DNA of 64,000 nt from Corynebacterium sp. HMSC27B11 (GCF_001815985.1 NZ_KV823550.1:1-64000), one strand, 5' to 3'. Positions 46,412-58,669 are shown, numbered from the stretch's first letter. A program made the numbers and translations. Notes: generated by a model not told the origin, from the letters alone.

Positions 46412-47095
46412 ATGTCTTATTTGATGCGCGTGCGCGTACCCGATTCGCCCGGCGCCCTTGGCAAGATCGCCCAGGCGCTCGGCAACGTCGACGGCAACAT
46501 CCAAGGCGTCGACATCGTCGGCTACGACGAAGACGACTCCCTGAACAACGAGATCGTCGTCGTTGACGACATCGTCGTGGACCTGCCCCACGGCACGTTG
46601 CCGGACGTCTTGATCACCGCAGCCCAGGAAGTCGAGGGCGTGTTCGTCGACTCCATCCGCCCGTTCTCCGGCTCGATCGACCGCCGCGGCCAGGTGCAGA
46701 TGTTGGCCTCCATCGCGGCGCTGCGCTCCCGCCGCGCTGAGGCCCTGGAGACGCTGATGGCGGATCTGCCGCGGTCCATGTCCGCGGGCTGGGCCATCGT
46801 GTTGGATACCGCGCCCCGCACCCATCGCATCGCGGCCTCGAGCGCTGCTCCTGAGGACAACGGCCAGGAGCTGGATTCCGCGCCCGTACTCGAGGCCCGG
46901 GTTCTCAACCCCGAGCAGGAGGACTGGATCCCCGAGCCCTGGGCGGTCATGGACTCCTCGCTTGCCGCCACCCCCATCGAGGGTTCCTCGCTGATCCTCA
47001 TCGTGGGTCGCCCGGGCGGCCCGGACTTCCTGCTCTCCGAGGTGGAGCACCTGCGGCAGCTGGGCAGCATCCTGGGCGCGTTCTTCGCCGACTGA
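46412..47095 (+). CDS. ACT-domain protein
   Basis: A 227-residue protein with an N-terminal ACT domain (SYLMRVRVPDSPGALGKIAQ, then a DIVGYDEDDSLNNE segment) likely to bind an amino acid, followed by a ~140-residue C-terminal region without recognised family. It may regulate an enzyme or act as a sensor; the target is unknown. ATG 46412 lies 6 nt after TAGACT (46400-46405) with no SD, so it is probably leaderless. The divergent neighbour is gatC and the convergent neighbour ilvA. Confidence 0.8.
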   Translation: MSYLMRVRVPDSPGALGKIAQALGNVDGNIQGVDIVGYDEDDSLNNEIVVVDDIVVDLPHGTLPDVLITAAQEVEGVFVDSIRPFSGSIDRRGQVQMLASIAALRSRRAEALETLMADLPRSMSAGWAIVLDTAPRTHRIAASSAAPEDNGQELDSAPVLEARVLNPEQEDWIPEPWAVMDSSLAATPIEGSSLILIVGRPGGPDFLLSEVEHLRQLGSILGAFFAD

Positions 47096-47117
47096 TCCCT
47101 CGCCGGCGAAATACAAC

Positions 47118-47160
47118 GCCCCGCGGCCGGGCGGGCGACCGTCGGGGGCTGGGGTGTTTT
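47118..47160 (+). terminator. Possible terminator after the ACT-domain gene
   Basis: GCCCC (47118-47122) pairs with GGGGC (47145-47149), with small GC-rich inner pairings, followed by TGGGGTGTTTT. It lies between convergent genes and is imperfect. Confidence 0.4.
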
Positions 47161-48694
47161 AGGCCTTCAGGAAGAACTGATAAGCCGGGCTGGAGCTGAC
47201 CTCCGTGGCGTGATAACCCAGCTTCTCCAGGTGCTCGGCGAACTCCGCGTCCCCCTCCACATTCTCGAACGCGGCGAGCACGCGACCATAGTCCATGCCG
47301 ATGCTTCGGTAGTGGAAGGCCGACACATTCCACCGCGTTCCCAGCACCTCGAGGAAGCGGATGAGAGCGCCCGGGTGCTCCGGGAACTCGAAAGCGAACA
47401 CGCTCTCGGTCACGGCGTGTGGTGGCTGGCCGCCAATCATGTACCGCACGTGTTCCTTGGCCACCTCGTCCTCGGAGAGGTCGACCACCCCATAGTCAGC
47501 CGCAGCCAGGTCGGTGAGGATGGATTCCCGCTCCTGGTGGCCACCCTTGAGCTGCACACCGACGAAGATCTTCGCTGGTTCGTCGGTCTCCCCCACGCGG
47601 TAGCTGAACTCGGTGACCGCGCGGCTACCCAACACGGTGCAGAAGTCCAGGAAGGCACCCTTGGCCTCGGGGATCGTCACGCCGAACAGGGCCTCGCTGC
47701 CTTCGCCGAGCTCCGCGCGCTCGGAGACATAGCGCAGCGAGTGGAAGTTGACGTTGGCACCCGAGAGCACGTGGACGAGGGTTTCGTCGGTGATCTCGTG
47801 CTCGGCGCAGTAGCGCTTGAGGCCCGCCAGCGCCACCGCACCGGCAGGCTCGGCGATCGCGCGAGTGTCGTCGAAGATGTCCTTGATCGCCGCGCTGATC
47901 TCGTCGGAGGTGACGGTCACGACGTCATCCAGCCACTCGTCCAGGATGCGGAAGTTCTCATCCCCGATGCGCTTGACCGCCACGCCCTCGGCAAACAGGC
48001 TGGTGTAGGCCAGGTCCACCGGCCCGCCCGCCTTCTTCGCGGCGACGAAGCAGGCGGACTCCTCCGGCTCCACGCCAATGACCTGGATTGTCGGATTCAA
48101 CTGCTTGAGCAGGATCGCCACACCGGCAGCCAGGCCACCGCCTCCGATGGGGACGAAGACACGGTCGATCTCGGGGACGTCCTGGAAAATCTCCAGGCCG
48201 ATGGTTCCCTGACCGGCGACCACCGCCTCGTCGTCAAAGGGGGCGACGAAGACCATGCCCTCGGTCTCGGAGAGCTCGATGGCCTTCGCCTTGGCCTCGT
48301 CGAAGTTGGCACCGTGCAGCAGCACACCGCCGCCCAGCCCCTGCACTGCAGCGACCTTGATCTGCGGGGTGATCTCCGGCATTACGATGGTGGTCTGGAT
48401 ACCCAGCTCGCGGCCGGACAGGGCCACCCCCTGCGCGTGGTTTCCAGCGGATGCCGCGACCACGCCCCGATTGCGCTCCTCCGGGCTCAGTTGAGCCATG
48501 CGGTTGAAAGCGCCGCGAATCTTGAAACTGTGCACCGGCTGCAGGTCCTCGCGCTTGACGAGCACGCGGTTATTCAAGCGCTTGGACAGCACGGGCATCG
48601 CGTCGGTGGGAGTGTGCTTCGCCGCCCGGTAGACGGGTGCTGCGACGATCTCCTTGAGGTAATCGGCTGCGGTGGGCTGTGGTGAGGAAGACAT
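47159..48694 (-). CDS. ilvA: Threonine ammonia-lyase (biosynthetic)
   Basis: A 511-residue PLP enzyme that deaminates threonine to 2-oxobutyrate, the entry to isoleucine. PLP Lys is in HSFKIRGAFN; the glycine loop is in the FVPIGGGGLAAG segment. Two C-terminal ACT-like regulatory domains are visible (starting ALFGVTIPEAKGAFLDF and SVFAFEFPEHPGALIRF), as in the 514-residue E. coli type; the C. glutamicum enzyme, as I recall, is ~436 residues with one. Start: ATG 48694 lies 8 nt after a perfect TATAAT (48703-48708). Not linked to the other ilv genes. Confidence 0.95.
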   Translation of the reverse strand: MSSSPQPTAADYLKEIVAAPVYRAAKHTPTDAMPVLSKRLNNRVLVKREDLQPVHSFKIRGAFNRMAQLSPEERNRGVVAASAGNHAQGVALSGRELGIQTTIVMPEITPQIKVAAVQGLGGGVLLHGANFDEAKAKAIELSETEGMVFVAPFDDEAVVAGQGTIGLEIFQDVPEIDRVFVPIGGGGLAAGVAILLKQLNPTIQVIGVEPEESACFVAAKKAGGPVDLAYTSLFAEGVAVKRIGDENFRILDEWLDDVVTVTSDEISAAIKDIFDDTRAIAEPAGAVALAGLKRYCAEHEITDETLVHVLSGANVNFHSLRYVSERAELGEGSEALFGVTIPEAKGAFLDFCTVLGSRAVTEFSYRVGETDEPAKIFVGVQLKGGHQERESILTDLAAADYGVVDLSEDEVAKEHVRYMIGGQPPHAVTESVFAFEFPEHPGALIRFLEVLGTRWNVSAFHYRSIGMDYGRVLAAFENVEGDAEFAEHLEKLGYHATEVSSSPAYQFFLKA

Positions 48695-48718
48695 GTTTAG
48701 AAATTATAGGCAACCGGC

Positions 48719-49390
48719 CTATTGCAGCGGCCAGCTGGTGTTCACGTTCGCGTCGCGCCCCTTGGAGCGGAAGTATTCTGCCAAGCTGGACTGCTGCTCG
48801 TAGTACCAAGTGGACTGGTTCAACATCAGTTCATCGGCGCTCATCTGGGTAAGCTCCGGGTGCTCACGGGCGATCTTCCATGCCACGCGGGCCGCGGCGA
48901 TCGCATCAGCGGTGGCCTCGTGCGCATTGTCGAGGGCCACCTCGTAGTGTTCGCAGACCGCCCCCAGGGTGCGCTTGCCCTTGCGATACTGGTCGAAGTG
49001 GCGGTCCAGCAGCAGCGGGTCGATGACTGGACCGTCCACGGTGAAGCTCGGGTCTTGGCTGCGCAGCACCGTCAGGTCATAGGGGGCATTGAAGACCACG
49101 AGGGTCGCGCCGTCCTCCCAACCCTGCCGGATCGCCCGGATCGTCTCCGCCAGGACCTCGTCGTGCGGCTGACCGTGCTCCCGTGCGTATTCGGTCGTGA
49201 TGCCGTGCACCGCGCTGGCCTGCTCGGGGATCTCGACCCCCGGGTCAGCGAGCAATTCGACGTCATCCACCTGACTGCCGCGGATGCGCACCATGGCGCT
49301 GGTCACGATGCGGGCGGACAGTGGATTGGTGCCGGTGGTCTCTAGGTCGAAGCTCAACATGTGAGCCGGATTGAAATGCGCTGCGGTCAT
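48719..49390 (-). CDS. DEDDh 3'-5' exonuclease
   Basis: A 223-residue DnaQ-like exonuclease. The ExoI motif is SFDLETTGTN, ExoII is VVFNAPYDLTVL, and ExoIII contains HEATADAIAAARVAWKI with the catalytic His and Asp. Probable roles are repair, proofreading or RNA turnover. Start: ATG 49390 has TAGAGT 7 nt upstream (49398-49403), so it may be leaderless; an AAGGA lies too close to act as SD. It is divergent from ligA, with the two -10 elements about 35 bp apart. Confidence 0.88.
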   Translation of the reverse strand: MTAAHFNPAHMLSFDLETTGTNPLSARIVTSAMVRIRGSQVDDVELLADPGVEIPEQASAVHGITTEYAREHGQPHDEVLAETIRAIRQGWEDGATLVVFNAPYDLTVLRSQDPSFTVDGPVIDPLLLDRHFDQYRKGKRTLGAVCEHYEVALDNAHEATADAIAAARVAWKIAREHPELTQMSADELMLNQSTWYYEQQSSLAEYFRSKGRDANVNTSWPLQ

Positions 49391-49404
49391 GATCCTTACT
49401 CTAA

Positions 49405-51588
<2,184 letters not shown>

Positions 51589-51658
51589 TCCCGGAACGCT
51601 GGGATCAACACTTCGCTGCTGCGAGCCGGTCGTTCCAGGCTGCCCTGCTGGGTGAGGC

Positions 51659-52717
51659 CTAGCCCGCAGCGAGGTTGCGCGCGGCGATTCGTGCGGTCGC
51701 GGACCACGTGGCCGCCACTGCGGGGCTCACAGCGACCTCGTCCAGCCCCGGGGTGATCGCGCAGAGGTCAACCTGCTGGATCAGTCGCTCCGCGGGGAAG
51801 CTCCATTGCTGCCACAGGCGCTGAACTGCACCCGCGTACGTGGCGACACTGTCCTCGATCGCCGCGGCCCCCTGCGGCTCTGCGGGGCGCGGCACGCAGA
51901 TGCCGATGCCCTGGCCCGCCCCCACGCTGGTACCAATGACGTCCTTGAGCTCCGAGGTGGACTGCTCGCCGAAGAGGTGCTCGGCGGCCACACCGACGCG
52001 GTCAAAGCCCACCTGCGGGATGTCCCGGAATAGCTCCGGTGGACATTCGTGCAGCACGGCCCCAACCCCCTCAGGCAGCTGGCCGAGCAGCCGCTGCCAC
52101 ACGCCGAGGATGTGCTCGGGGTCCACCGGGGCCAGCCGATCCCAGCGCGTGGCCCCGGCCAGCCCGGCCAACAGTTGCGGCACGGCGGGCTCGTGGAGAC
52201 CAATGAGCACCTCCGAGCCGGTCGCGCTGGCCAGCCATTCGGCGGTCTCCGCCAGCCCCGCCCCCAACGTGAGGGCGATGTCCCGGAATGCGGGCCGGTC
52301 GGCCACGATGGGATGCCCCGCCAGCTCCACAGTGGCGCCAAAGCTCCAGGGCCCGGCGACGTTCAGCATGATCCGTGGGGCCCGACGTTCGGCAAGCACC
52401 GCGGGCACCAGGTCTCGGAGCTCCGAGAGATAAGACCGGGTCTGGCGGCCGATCAGACTGGCCCCGTGGCTAATCTCCCAGCCCCGCGGGTTCGCGGCGA
52501 GGCTGAGCTGTGCGAAACCGGCGGTCAGGGCGGTGACGTCCAGGGCGACGTCTTTCACCCCGGGCTCGCCTGCAGGCTGGATACGGGGCAGGGAGATCCC
52601 GCCTGGCGCGCCGGTATCCTCATCCACATCGACGCCGCGGAGAAGCGCGGCCTCCAGGGCACTGTTCTGGTCCGGGTGGGTCGTGGCGAAGGATTCCCAC
52701 CAGCCGAGACGTGTCAT
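51659..52717 (-). CDS. MetE-C-like (cobalamin-independent methionine synthase) protein
   Basis: A 352-residue protein distantly related to the C-terminal barrel of methionine synthase II. It matches the short single-domain homologue found between mnmA and ligA in mycobacteria (Rv3015c, recalled). The zinc-binding residues of true MetE are not obvious to me, so methyltransfer is unproven. Its ATG overlaps the mnmA stop codon by 4 bp (ATGA), pointing to translational coupling and a possible role around tRNA or sulfur metabolism. Confidence 0.75.
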   Translation of the reverse strand: MTRLGWWESFATTHPDQNSALEAALLRGVDVDEDTGAPGGISLPRIQPAGEPGVKDVALDVTALTAGFAQLSLAANPRGWEISHGASLIGRQTRSYLSELRDLVPAVLAERRAPRIMLNVAGPWSFGATVELAGHPIVADRPAFRDIALTLGAGLAETAEWLASATGSEVLIGLHEPAVPQLLAGLAGATRWDRLAPVDPEHILGVWQRLLGQLPEGVGAVLHECPPELFRDIPQVGFDRVGVAAEHLFGEQSTSELKDVIGTSVGAGQGIGICVPRPAEPQGAAAIEDSVATYAGAVQRLWQQWSFPAERLIQQVDLCAITPGLDEVAVSPAVAATWSATARIAARNLAAG

Positions 52718-53934
52718 CCCTGGGCGTCCTCGCCCTGTTCGATGGCGTCGGCGTCCACCGCGCCGACGGTGCCGGGTGCGGGCTGCTCCTCAATCGGGGC
52801 GCCGAGGGCGGTGGTCGCGCGGATGGTGCCGGAGCCCAGCAGGATGTCCCCGTCCTCGTCGGGGCGATAGACCACGGCGGCCTGGCCGCGCGCCACGCCC
52901 TCCAGGGGCTGCAGCAGCTCCAGCTCCAGGCGCCACGGCAGCTCGTCGGCCTCCTTCACGCGACCCGCCGGGGTGACCGGGGCTGGGTCGTCGACGAGCC
53001 GGGCGCGGGCAGGAACCACCCCGCCGTGGGCGCGCACCTGCACCTCGCAGTCGAATTCGCGGCCGTGTACCTCCGGGTCGAGGCGCTTGAGGCGGTCGGC
53101 GATGATCCCGCCGACCCGCAGGTCCTCCCGGGTGCCAACGGTGACGGTACCCGTGTGGGCGTCGATATCCGTGACATAGCGTGGGCGGCCGTCCAGGGTT
53201 TCGCGCGGCAGGCCAAGCCCCTTGCGCTGACCAACGGTGAAGCCGTACACGCCGTCGTGCTCCGCCACGGTCTCCCCGCCGGTGTCCCGCACCAGGCCGG
53301 GACGCAGGCCGATCTTCGAGCCCAGGAATGCCTGAGTTCGGCCATCCGGGATAAAGCAGATGTCGTGGCTATCTGGCTTATTGGCGACCCCGAAGCCGGC
53401 GTCGGCGGCCTCCTCGCGGATCTCGGGCTTGACGGTGTCCCCGACCGGGAACATGCAGTGTGCCAGCTGTTCGTCGGTTAGCACGCCGAGGACATAAGAC
53501 TGGTCCTTGTCCGCGTCCACGCCCCGGCGCAGCACGCCGTCGTGGAGCTGCGCGTAGTGGCCGGTGACCACGGCGTCGAAGCCGAGCGCGATGGAGCGGT
53601 CCAGCAGGGCTTCGAACTTGATCTTCTCGTTGCAGCGCAGGCACGGATTCGGGGTCTCGCCGATGGCGTAGGAGTCCACGAAGTTATCGATCACATCGGC
53701 CTTGAAGCGGTCGGAGAAGTCCCAGACGTAGAAGGGGATGCCGAGCTTGTCGGCGACCCGCCGGGCGTCGGCGGAATCCTCCAGGGAGCAGCAGCCGCGG
53801 GAACCGGCGCGCACGGCCTCCGGGGATTGGGACAGCGCCAGGTGCACGCCGATAACCTCGTGGCCTGCTTCGAGTGCCCGGGCGGCCGCGACCGCCGAAT
53901 CCACACCACCGCTCATTGCTGCTACTACTCGCAT
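52714..53934 (-). CDS. mnmA: tRNA-specific 2-thiouridylase
   Basis: A 406-residue enzyme that inserts sulfur at U34 of tRNA-Glu, -Gln and -Lys wobble uridines. Motifs: PP-loop SGGVDSAV near the N-terminus, the first catalytic Cys in [12 protein letters not shown], and the second in [10 protein letters not shown]. The persulfide donor is likely the cysteine desulfurase 29 nt upstream. Start: ATG 53934 with TAGGGT 7 nt upstream and no SD; an in-frame GTG at 53943 overlaps that element. The two may also be co-transcribed. Confidence 0.94.
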   Translation of the reverse strand: MRVVAAMSGGVDSAVAAARALEAGHEVIGVHLALSQSPEAVRAGSRGCCSLEDSADARRVADKLGIPFYVWDFSDRFKADVIDNFVDSYAIGETPNPCLRCNEKIKFEALLDRSIALGFDAVVTGHYAQLHDGVLRRGVDADKDQSYVLGVLTDEQLAHCMFPVGDTVKPEIREEAADAGFGVANKPDSHDICFIPDGRTQAFLGSKIGLRPGLVRDTGGETVAEHDGVYGFTVGQRKGLGLPRETLDGRPRYVTDIDAHTGTVTVGTREDLRVGGIIADRLKRLDPEVHGREFDCEVQVRAHGGVVPARARLVDDPAPVTPAGRVKEADELPWRLELELLQPLEGVARGQAAVVYRPDEDGDILLGSGTIRATTALGAPIEEQPAPGTVGAVDADAIEQGEDAQG

Positions 53935-53963
53935 GGGTGGCACCCTACTCGGGTTTAGCGGGC

Positions 53964-55151
53964 TTAGGCCATTCCGGCGGCGCGAGCCTGCTCGGCCACG
54001 CGCGGCAACAATTCGGCGATGCGTTCAGCGTCCGCCATCGTGGTCTCCGCGCCGAAGGTCAGCCGCAGGGCACCTCGGGCCACCTCCACGTCCACACCCA
54101 TCGCAGCGAGCACGTGGCTGGCGCGGTTCACCCCGGCCGCGCACGCCGAACCCGTGGAGGCATCCACCCCCGCAGCGTCCAGCAGCATGATGAGGCTATC
54201 CCCCTCCGCACCGGGGATGCTCAGGTGCAGGTGGCTGGGCAACGAGGGTTCGTGGGTCCACACTTTTATCCCCTCGATGCCACGGACGGCCTCCAGCACC
54301 CGCTCGCGGATGTTCCGTAGCCGCTCGTTCTCCGCAGCCATATCCCGATGTGCCGCCGCCAGTGCTGCTGCGGTGCCCACCGCCCCGTGGACGTTGACGG
54401 TCCCAGAGCGCAGCCCGCGTTCCTGGTTCCCGCCCTTCAACGGCGAGAGGATCTTCGCATCCCGGCGCGCGAGCAACACCCCGGTCGAGCGCGGCCCGCC
54501 GAACTTGTGCGCGCTCGCTGCGAGGGTGGCGACCCCGAGGCCGTGGAAGTCGATCGGCACCCTCCCCGCTGCCTGCACGGCATCCACGTGCATGGGCACT
54601 CCCTTGTCCGCTGCGATTGTGGCAAGTTCGCCGACCGGCTGGATGTTCCCGGTCTCGTTATTCGCCCACATGCAGGTGATCAGCGCCGTCTGCTCGGGAG
54701 CCATGTTTTTTAGGACGCCGATCTCCTCGGCCGCTTCAAGATCAACGACTCCGTGTTCGTCCACGGGCAGCTCGACCCGGCGGTACCCCAAGTCAAGCGG
54801 GCCGGTGCACAGCCAATCGATGGATTCCCCCACCGCCGGGTGCTCGATGCCAGGAGCGATGATGTCGCCGGCAGTCGGGTGCAGCTTCCGGGAGCCGAAG
54901 GCCAGCCCCTGCACGGCGATGTTGTCGGCCTCCGTGCCCGAGGCGGTGAAGATCACCTCCACGGGTTCGGCGCCGAGGAACTCGGCGATCTGCTCGCGGG
55001 ACTCCTCCAGCACCCGCCGGGCGTCCCGGCCGGTGCGGTACTGACCGGCCGGATTGAGCGCGGATTCTGCCTCCCGCATCGCCTCGGCTGCCTCCGGGCG
55101 CAACGGGCTCGAGGCGGCGTGGTCGGCGTAGATGCGGGGCTGGCTTGTCAT
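53964..55151 (-). CDS. Cysteine desulfurase (NifS/IscS type)
   Basis: A 395-residue PLP enzyme that removes sulfur from cysteine and passes it on as persulfide. Evident: [14 protein letters not shown] opening, PLP Lys in [13 protein letters not shown], active-site Cys in TGSACAAGV. Group I versus II cannot be fixed here, but the adjacency to mnmA fits the IscS-like role in tRNA thiolation. The gene lies 30 nt after the CitMHS gene on the same strand. No strong SD is seen at ATG 55151. Confidence 0.93.
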   Translation of the reverse strand: MTSQPRIYADHAASSPLRPEAAEAMREAESALNPAGQYRTGRDARRVLEESREQIAEFLGAEPVEVIFTASGTEADNIAVQGLAFGSRKLHPTAGDIIAPGIEHPAVGESIDWLCTGPLDLGYRRVELPVDEHGVVDLEAAEEIGVLKNMAPEQTALITCMWANNETGNIQPVGELATIAADKGVPMHVDAVQAAGRVPIDFHGLGVATLAASAHKFGGPRSTGVLLARRDAKILSPLKGGNQERGLRSGTVNVHGAVGTAAALAAAHRDMAAENERLRNIRERVLEAVRGIEGIKVWTHEPSLPSHLHLSIPGAEGDSLIMLLDAAGVDASTGSACAAGVNRASHVLAAMGVDVEVARGALRLTFGAETTMADAERIAELLPRVAEQARAAGMA

Positions 55152-55181
55152 GGTTTCTAGTGTGGCATAGCCCCTGGCAAG

Positions 55182-56561
55182 CTAAGCGAACATCCCCATG
55201 CCCCAGCAGATGGCAACCAGCACGATGGAGAATGCCCAGACCACCGGCAGTGCGCGCTTGAGATAGTGGCCCATCTGCCCCTCGGCGAGGCCGAGCGCCA
55301 GCCAGAGCGCCGGCGAGAACGGGGAGACGAAGGTGCCGATGACATTACCCACGATGAGCGCTGCGGCAGCCCCCATGCCGCTCACACCGAAGTTCGCAGC
55401 AGTCTCCTGAACGATGGGCAGCACCGAGAAGTAGTAGGCGTCGGTGGACGTGAGAAGGTCCAGTGGGACGCCGAAGAACGCGACAATGATGTGCAGGTAC
55501 TGCCCCACTCCCTCAGGCATGATCGCGATGAGCTGCAGGGCGATCTCCTCGAGCATGCCGCTGCCGTTGAGCACTCCCAGGAACATGGCGGCCGCGATGA
55601 TCACACCGGCCATGGAGAGCGCATTCGGTGCGTGCCGGTTAAGCACCCCGGTCTGAGCCTCCTTGCCCTGGCAGTTCACCAGCATGGCCACGGTGGTGGC
55701 GATGAGGAAGGCCGGAGCCGGTGGCAGCAGGCCCGCCAGCAGCACGACCAGCACCGCGAGGATCAGCACGACGTTAATCACCGTCACCGCCCTGCCAGTG
55801 CGGAAGGACAGGCCGATCTCCGCCTGCTGTTGGCGCTGGTTCTCTGCGAAGTTGGCGGCCATCTTCTCGACGTCGACGTTAGCCGGGCCTGGGGTGTCTG
55901 CCCCGGCTCCCACCTTCTGCGCGCTGCGCTTGCGGGCACGGCGCAGCTCGAGAACACCGAGGGCCGCAGCTACTGCGAACACGCCGAGCAGCGCGATCCC
56001 CTGGGCCGGCAGCAGGTGGATCCAGATATCGTGCGGGTCCTGCGCGATGACCGAGCCCGCTCGCCCCACCGGGCCTGCCCACGGCACCATGTTCATCACC
56101 GACGCTGCCAGCGCGACGATCATCAGTAGGGTGTAGCGGCTCATGTGCATCGCCTTATACAGCGGGAGCAGCGCGGGGATCGTCAGCAGGAAGGTCGTCG
56201 AGCCCGAGCCGTCGAGGTGGGCGACCACGCCAATGGCCGCGGTTCCCAACGTGATGAAGACAGGATTACCCCTGGTGCCCTTGATCAGCGCTCGAATCAC
56301 GGGCGTGAACAGCCCGACGTCCTGCATGATTCCGAAGAAGATGATCGCGAAGATGAACATCACGACCACACTCATGACGGATTTCAGCCCGTCGCTGAAG
56401 AAGTCCGAGAGTTCCTCAAAGCTATAGCCCAGGATCAGGGCTCCGATCGCTGGGATGAGGGCCATGGGCACGATCGGACTCACCTTGCCGCGAATCAGAA
56501 TTGCGACGGTGAGAAAGATGATGGCGAGCCCAGCGATGGTGAGCCCGAGGGCTGACTGCAT
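55182..56561 (-). CDS. CitMHS-family citrate/metal transporter
   Basis: A 459-residue membrane transporter of the CitMHS (Mg2+/Ca2+-citrate:H+ symport) family, with 11-13 hydrophobic segments. The HLDGSGSTTFLLTIPALLPLYKAM segment is characteristic of CitMHS/ion-transporter proteins. The substrate is inferred to be a metal-complexed citrate. Start: ATG 56561, with AAAGGA 9 nt upstream; a longer reading to 56621 has no such signal. The 5' region holds a GC hairpin (56588-56606), a 13-bp palindrome (56617-56629) and a CACCTCCT stretch that could mask the SD. Catabolite or two-component control is possible but not shown. Confidence 0.85.
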   Translation of the reverse strand: MQSALGLTIAGLAIIFLTVAILIRGKVSPIVPMALIPAIGALILGYSFEELSDFFSDGLKSVMSVVVMFIFAIIFFGIMQDVGLFTPVIRALIKGTRGNPVFITLGTAAIGVVAHLDGSGSTTFLLTIPALLPLYKAMHMSRYTLLMIVALAASVMNMVPWAGPVGRAGSVIAQDPHDIWIHLLPAQGIALLGVFAVAAALGVLELRRARKRSAQKVGAGADTPGPANVDVEKMAANFAENQRQQQAEIGLSFRTGRAVTVINVVLILAVLVVLLAGLLPPAPAFLIATTVAMLVNCQGKEAQTGVLNRHAPNALSMAGVIIAAAMFLGVLNGSGMLEEIALQLIAIMPEGVGQYLHIIVAFFGVPLDLLTSTDAYYFSVLPIVQETAANFGVSGMGAAAALIVGNVIGTFVSPFSPALWLALGLAEGQMGHYLKRALPVVWAFSIVLVAICWGMGMFA

Positions 56562-56587
56562 GCCCAAGTCCTTTCCAGTGAGGAGGT

Positions 56588-56629
56588 GGCGCGCCTTCAG
56601 CGCGCCTATGTCGTGCGTCACATTGTGAC
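56588..56629 (-). promoter_or_regulatory. CitMHS upstream hairpin and palindrome
   Basis: GCGCGCC and GGCGCGC arms (56588-56594 with 56600-56606) form a 7-bp stem. Next to it GTCACATTGTGAC (56617-56629) is a perfect odd-length palindrome. Its half-sites TCACA/TGTGA face the wrong way for the TGTGA-N6-TCACA GlxR/CRP motif, so the regulator is unknown. Confidence 0.4.
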
Positions 56630-56654
56630 AGACACCCCAAACTGGAGCACAATC

Positions 56655-56684
56655 ATCGAGCGTACGAGTATTTTTGCGCTCGAT
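56655..56684. terminator. Hairpin between VWA gene and CitMHS gene
   Basis: A perfect 8-bp stem (ATCGAGCG/CGCTCGAT, 56655-56662 with 56677-56684, 14-nt loop) just past the VWA stop codon. No T-run on the minus strand, so termination is uncertain. Confidence 0.4.
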
Positions 56685-56696
56685 ATAAAAGCTGGG

Positions 56697-58511
56697 CTAG
56701 GACTTCTTCCTTCCCGTCACCGCCAACACAATGGCTGCCAGCAGGGCGATGATCCCTATCCCGGCGGCTCCGATCATGGGCCAGCTCATCCCATCGTCTT
56801 CCTGCTCTGCGGCCACATTCTTGGCATCTGCAGCGCCATCATCCTTCTCTTCGTCCAGATCCTGATCGAAGGAAGCAAACTCCGGCGCCCCATCGCCAGC
56901 CTTGCCCAGGACCTCCACGGTCATCGTGCCCGTGGCCTCCCCGTGCTTATCGGCCGTGTCCTCCCGATCGCCTCCCGAGACGATGATGTAGTAGCGGCCC
57001 GGCAGCGAGTTCTCGTTCGGGTAAATCTCGCCGCTGTTCTTATAGCGGATGGGGTAAGTCCGGGCCTGGAGGCTGACGCTCTTGCTGCTGCCGAAGTCCG
57101 AGCTATCAGTGTCGTTAACGAGGGCATCGCTTCCGAAGGGAGAAAGCACCCTCGTGTTCCATGCCATGAAGCGCTTCTGCACCGTTTCCAGGTCGGTCTG
57201 CACCTGTACGTGCTGCCCCCAGTCCAGGTCCACGGCGAATACCTGGCTTTCACCCATCGTCACCGCGATGTTGTGGGCACCAGGCTCGATCACCTTGGCG
57301 TTCCCGAATGAGTCACCGCCGTAGGACACGCCTTCCGGCGCCTGTGCCGACCCCATCTCCTCCCACTCGGGATTCTTGGCAGCCTCTGGCAGCTCGTCGA
57401 GGTTCTGGACCGCGCCACGCTCCTCCAAGTGGATCCGCACCGGGAGCTCGCCTTCGCCCTTGACCTCCGTGGTGACTTTCAGCAGCAGGTTGTCGGCGTC
57501 TTCGCACTCCCTGCTAGATAGACTGGTGGCCAGCAGACCCTCGGGGCCTCTACTGTGCCCATAGTCGGATTCTTGGGCGCATTTTTCTTCGCTGGCGGGA
57601 TCGACCAGTTCGACGGTGATGGAGCCGTGTTCTTTGTCAGTTTCCGCCAGGCTCATCGCGGCACCTGCCCAGACCACGGAATCCTTGGCCTGCTTCGGCA
57701 CGCGGTACCAGCGCGTCTCGTTGAAACCGAACTCGTCCAGGTAGGTTCCCGGCCTCATGTCGGGGGCCTCAGATCGGGAGTCCCCGCCGGTGATGGGGTC
57801 CCCGTCCAGTTGGAAGGCCTGGCCCGTGCGCATCGCAGCTTCCTCGATGGCTGTCTTGATCTCATCGGCGTTATCCGCCGAGTAGTACTTTCCGTTGCCC
57901 TTCTTCGCGATGCACTGCAGCTGATTGCGCGCCTTGCCATCCACGTTCATGCCCACCACGTTGATGGTTACGTTGATGCCCTGCTTCTGAAGTTCATCGA
58001 CGACATCGCAGGGGTCCGGGACGCAGGTTTCCTCGCCGTCGGAGACCAGGACGATGGTGTTTTCTTCATCCTCCCCTGGCTTGCCGATGTCCTTGCCGGC
58101 TTCCTTCAGGGCATAAGAGATCGGGGTCCACCCGGCTGGGCTGTACCCCTCGATGGCCTTCGAGAGGTCCTCGCGATTCCCCGTCGCAATCGGGACCACC
58201 AACTCGGAATCACGGCAGGATTCTTCGCTGCCTTTGTTCTTGTCATTCGCGCCGTACACCCGCAACCCCAGCTCGGTCTCCTCCGGTGTTGAATCGACCA
58301 GGGAGTTCAGGGCGTCCTTGGCTGCATCAATCCGGGTTTTCCCGCCATCAATCTTCTCCGCCATCGACCCGGATGAATCCATGACCAGGTGTACTCGCTG
58401 CTTCTTTGGCTTGTCGATATCGGCGTTAGCTACCCCAACGGGAACCGCCACAGCGAGGATCGCCCCCACCACAAACGCCATAATGGCCCCAACCGAACGT
58501 CGTGCCCACAT
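56697..58511 (-). CDS. Secreted/membrane-anchored von Willebrand A domain protein
   Basis: A 604-residue surface protein. Signal peptide AIMAFVVGAILAVAVPVGVANA, then a VWA domain (~35-215) with a MIDAS: DSSGSMAEK supplies D-x-S-x-S, with further acidic residues in the VSDGEETCVPD segment. A beta-rich region of ~320 residues without recognised family follows, then an acidic linker and a membrane anchor (MIGAAGIGIIALLAAIVLAVTGRKKS). It may bind ligands or metal-dependent partners at the cell surface. Start: ATG 58511 with GAGGGG upstream. Confidence 0.86.
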   Translation of the reverse strand: MWARRSVGAIMAFVVGAILAVAVPVGVANADIDKPKKQRVHLVMDSSGSMAEKIDGGKTRIDAAKDALNSLVDSTPEETELGLRVYGANDKNKGSEESCRDSELVVPIATGNREDLSKAIEGYSPAGWTPISYALKEAGKDIGKPGEDEENTIVLVSDGEETCVPDPCDVVDELQKQGINVTINVVGMNVDGKARNQLQCIAKKGNGKYYSADNADEIKTAIEEAAMRTGQAFQLDGDPITGGDSRSEAPDMRPGTYLDEFGFNETRWYRVPKQAKDSVVWAGAAMSLAETDKEHGSITVELVDPASEEKCAQESDYGHSRGPEGLLATSLSSRECEDADNLLLKVTTEVKGEGELPVRIHLEERGAVQNLDELPEAAKNPEWEEMGSAQAPEGVSYGGDSFGNAKVIEPGAHNIAVTMGESQVFAVDLDWGQHVQVQTDLETVQKRFMAWNTRVLSPFGSDALVNDTDSSDFGSSKSVSLQARTYPIRYKNSGEIYPNENSLPGRYYIIVSGGDREDTADKHGEATGTMTVEVLGKAGDGAPEFASFDQDLDEEKDDGAADAKNVAAEQEDDGMSWPMIGAAGIGIIALLAAIVLAVTGRKKS

Positions 58512-58583
58512 CTTAAAAGTCCCCTCAACTCGAAGTTTTGTTTACTGCTTCCCAAAGCTCTTAGGCACACTATGGACGGATAT

Positions 58584-58625
58584 AAAAAAAGCCGGTGCTC
58601 CGCCATGACGGGAAACACCGACTTT
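58584..58625 (-). terminator. Intrinsic terminator of the etf operon
   Basis: A 10-bp stem with one wobble (58588-58597 with 58616-58625) is followed on the minus strand by a T7 run (58590-58584). Located just past etfA. Confidence 0.88.
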
Positions 58626-58669
58626 TAATTTTTAGCTGCGCTCAGGGCAGCTGATTGGATTCGGGAACC

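Noticed and set aside
56617..56629. TCACA/TGTGA half-sites as a GlxR (CRP-type) site
   Set aside because: The half-sites face the wrong way and the TGTGA-N6-TCACA spacing is absent.
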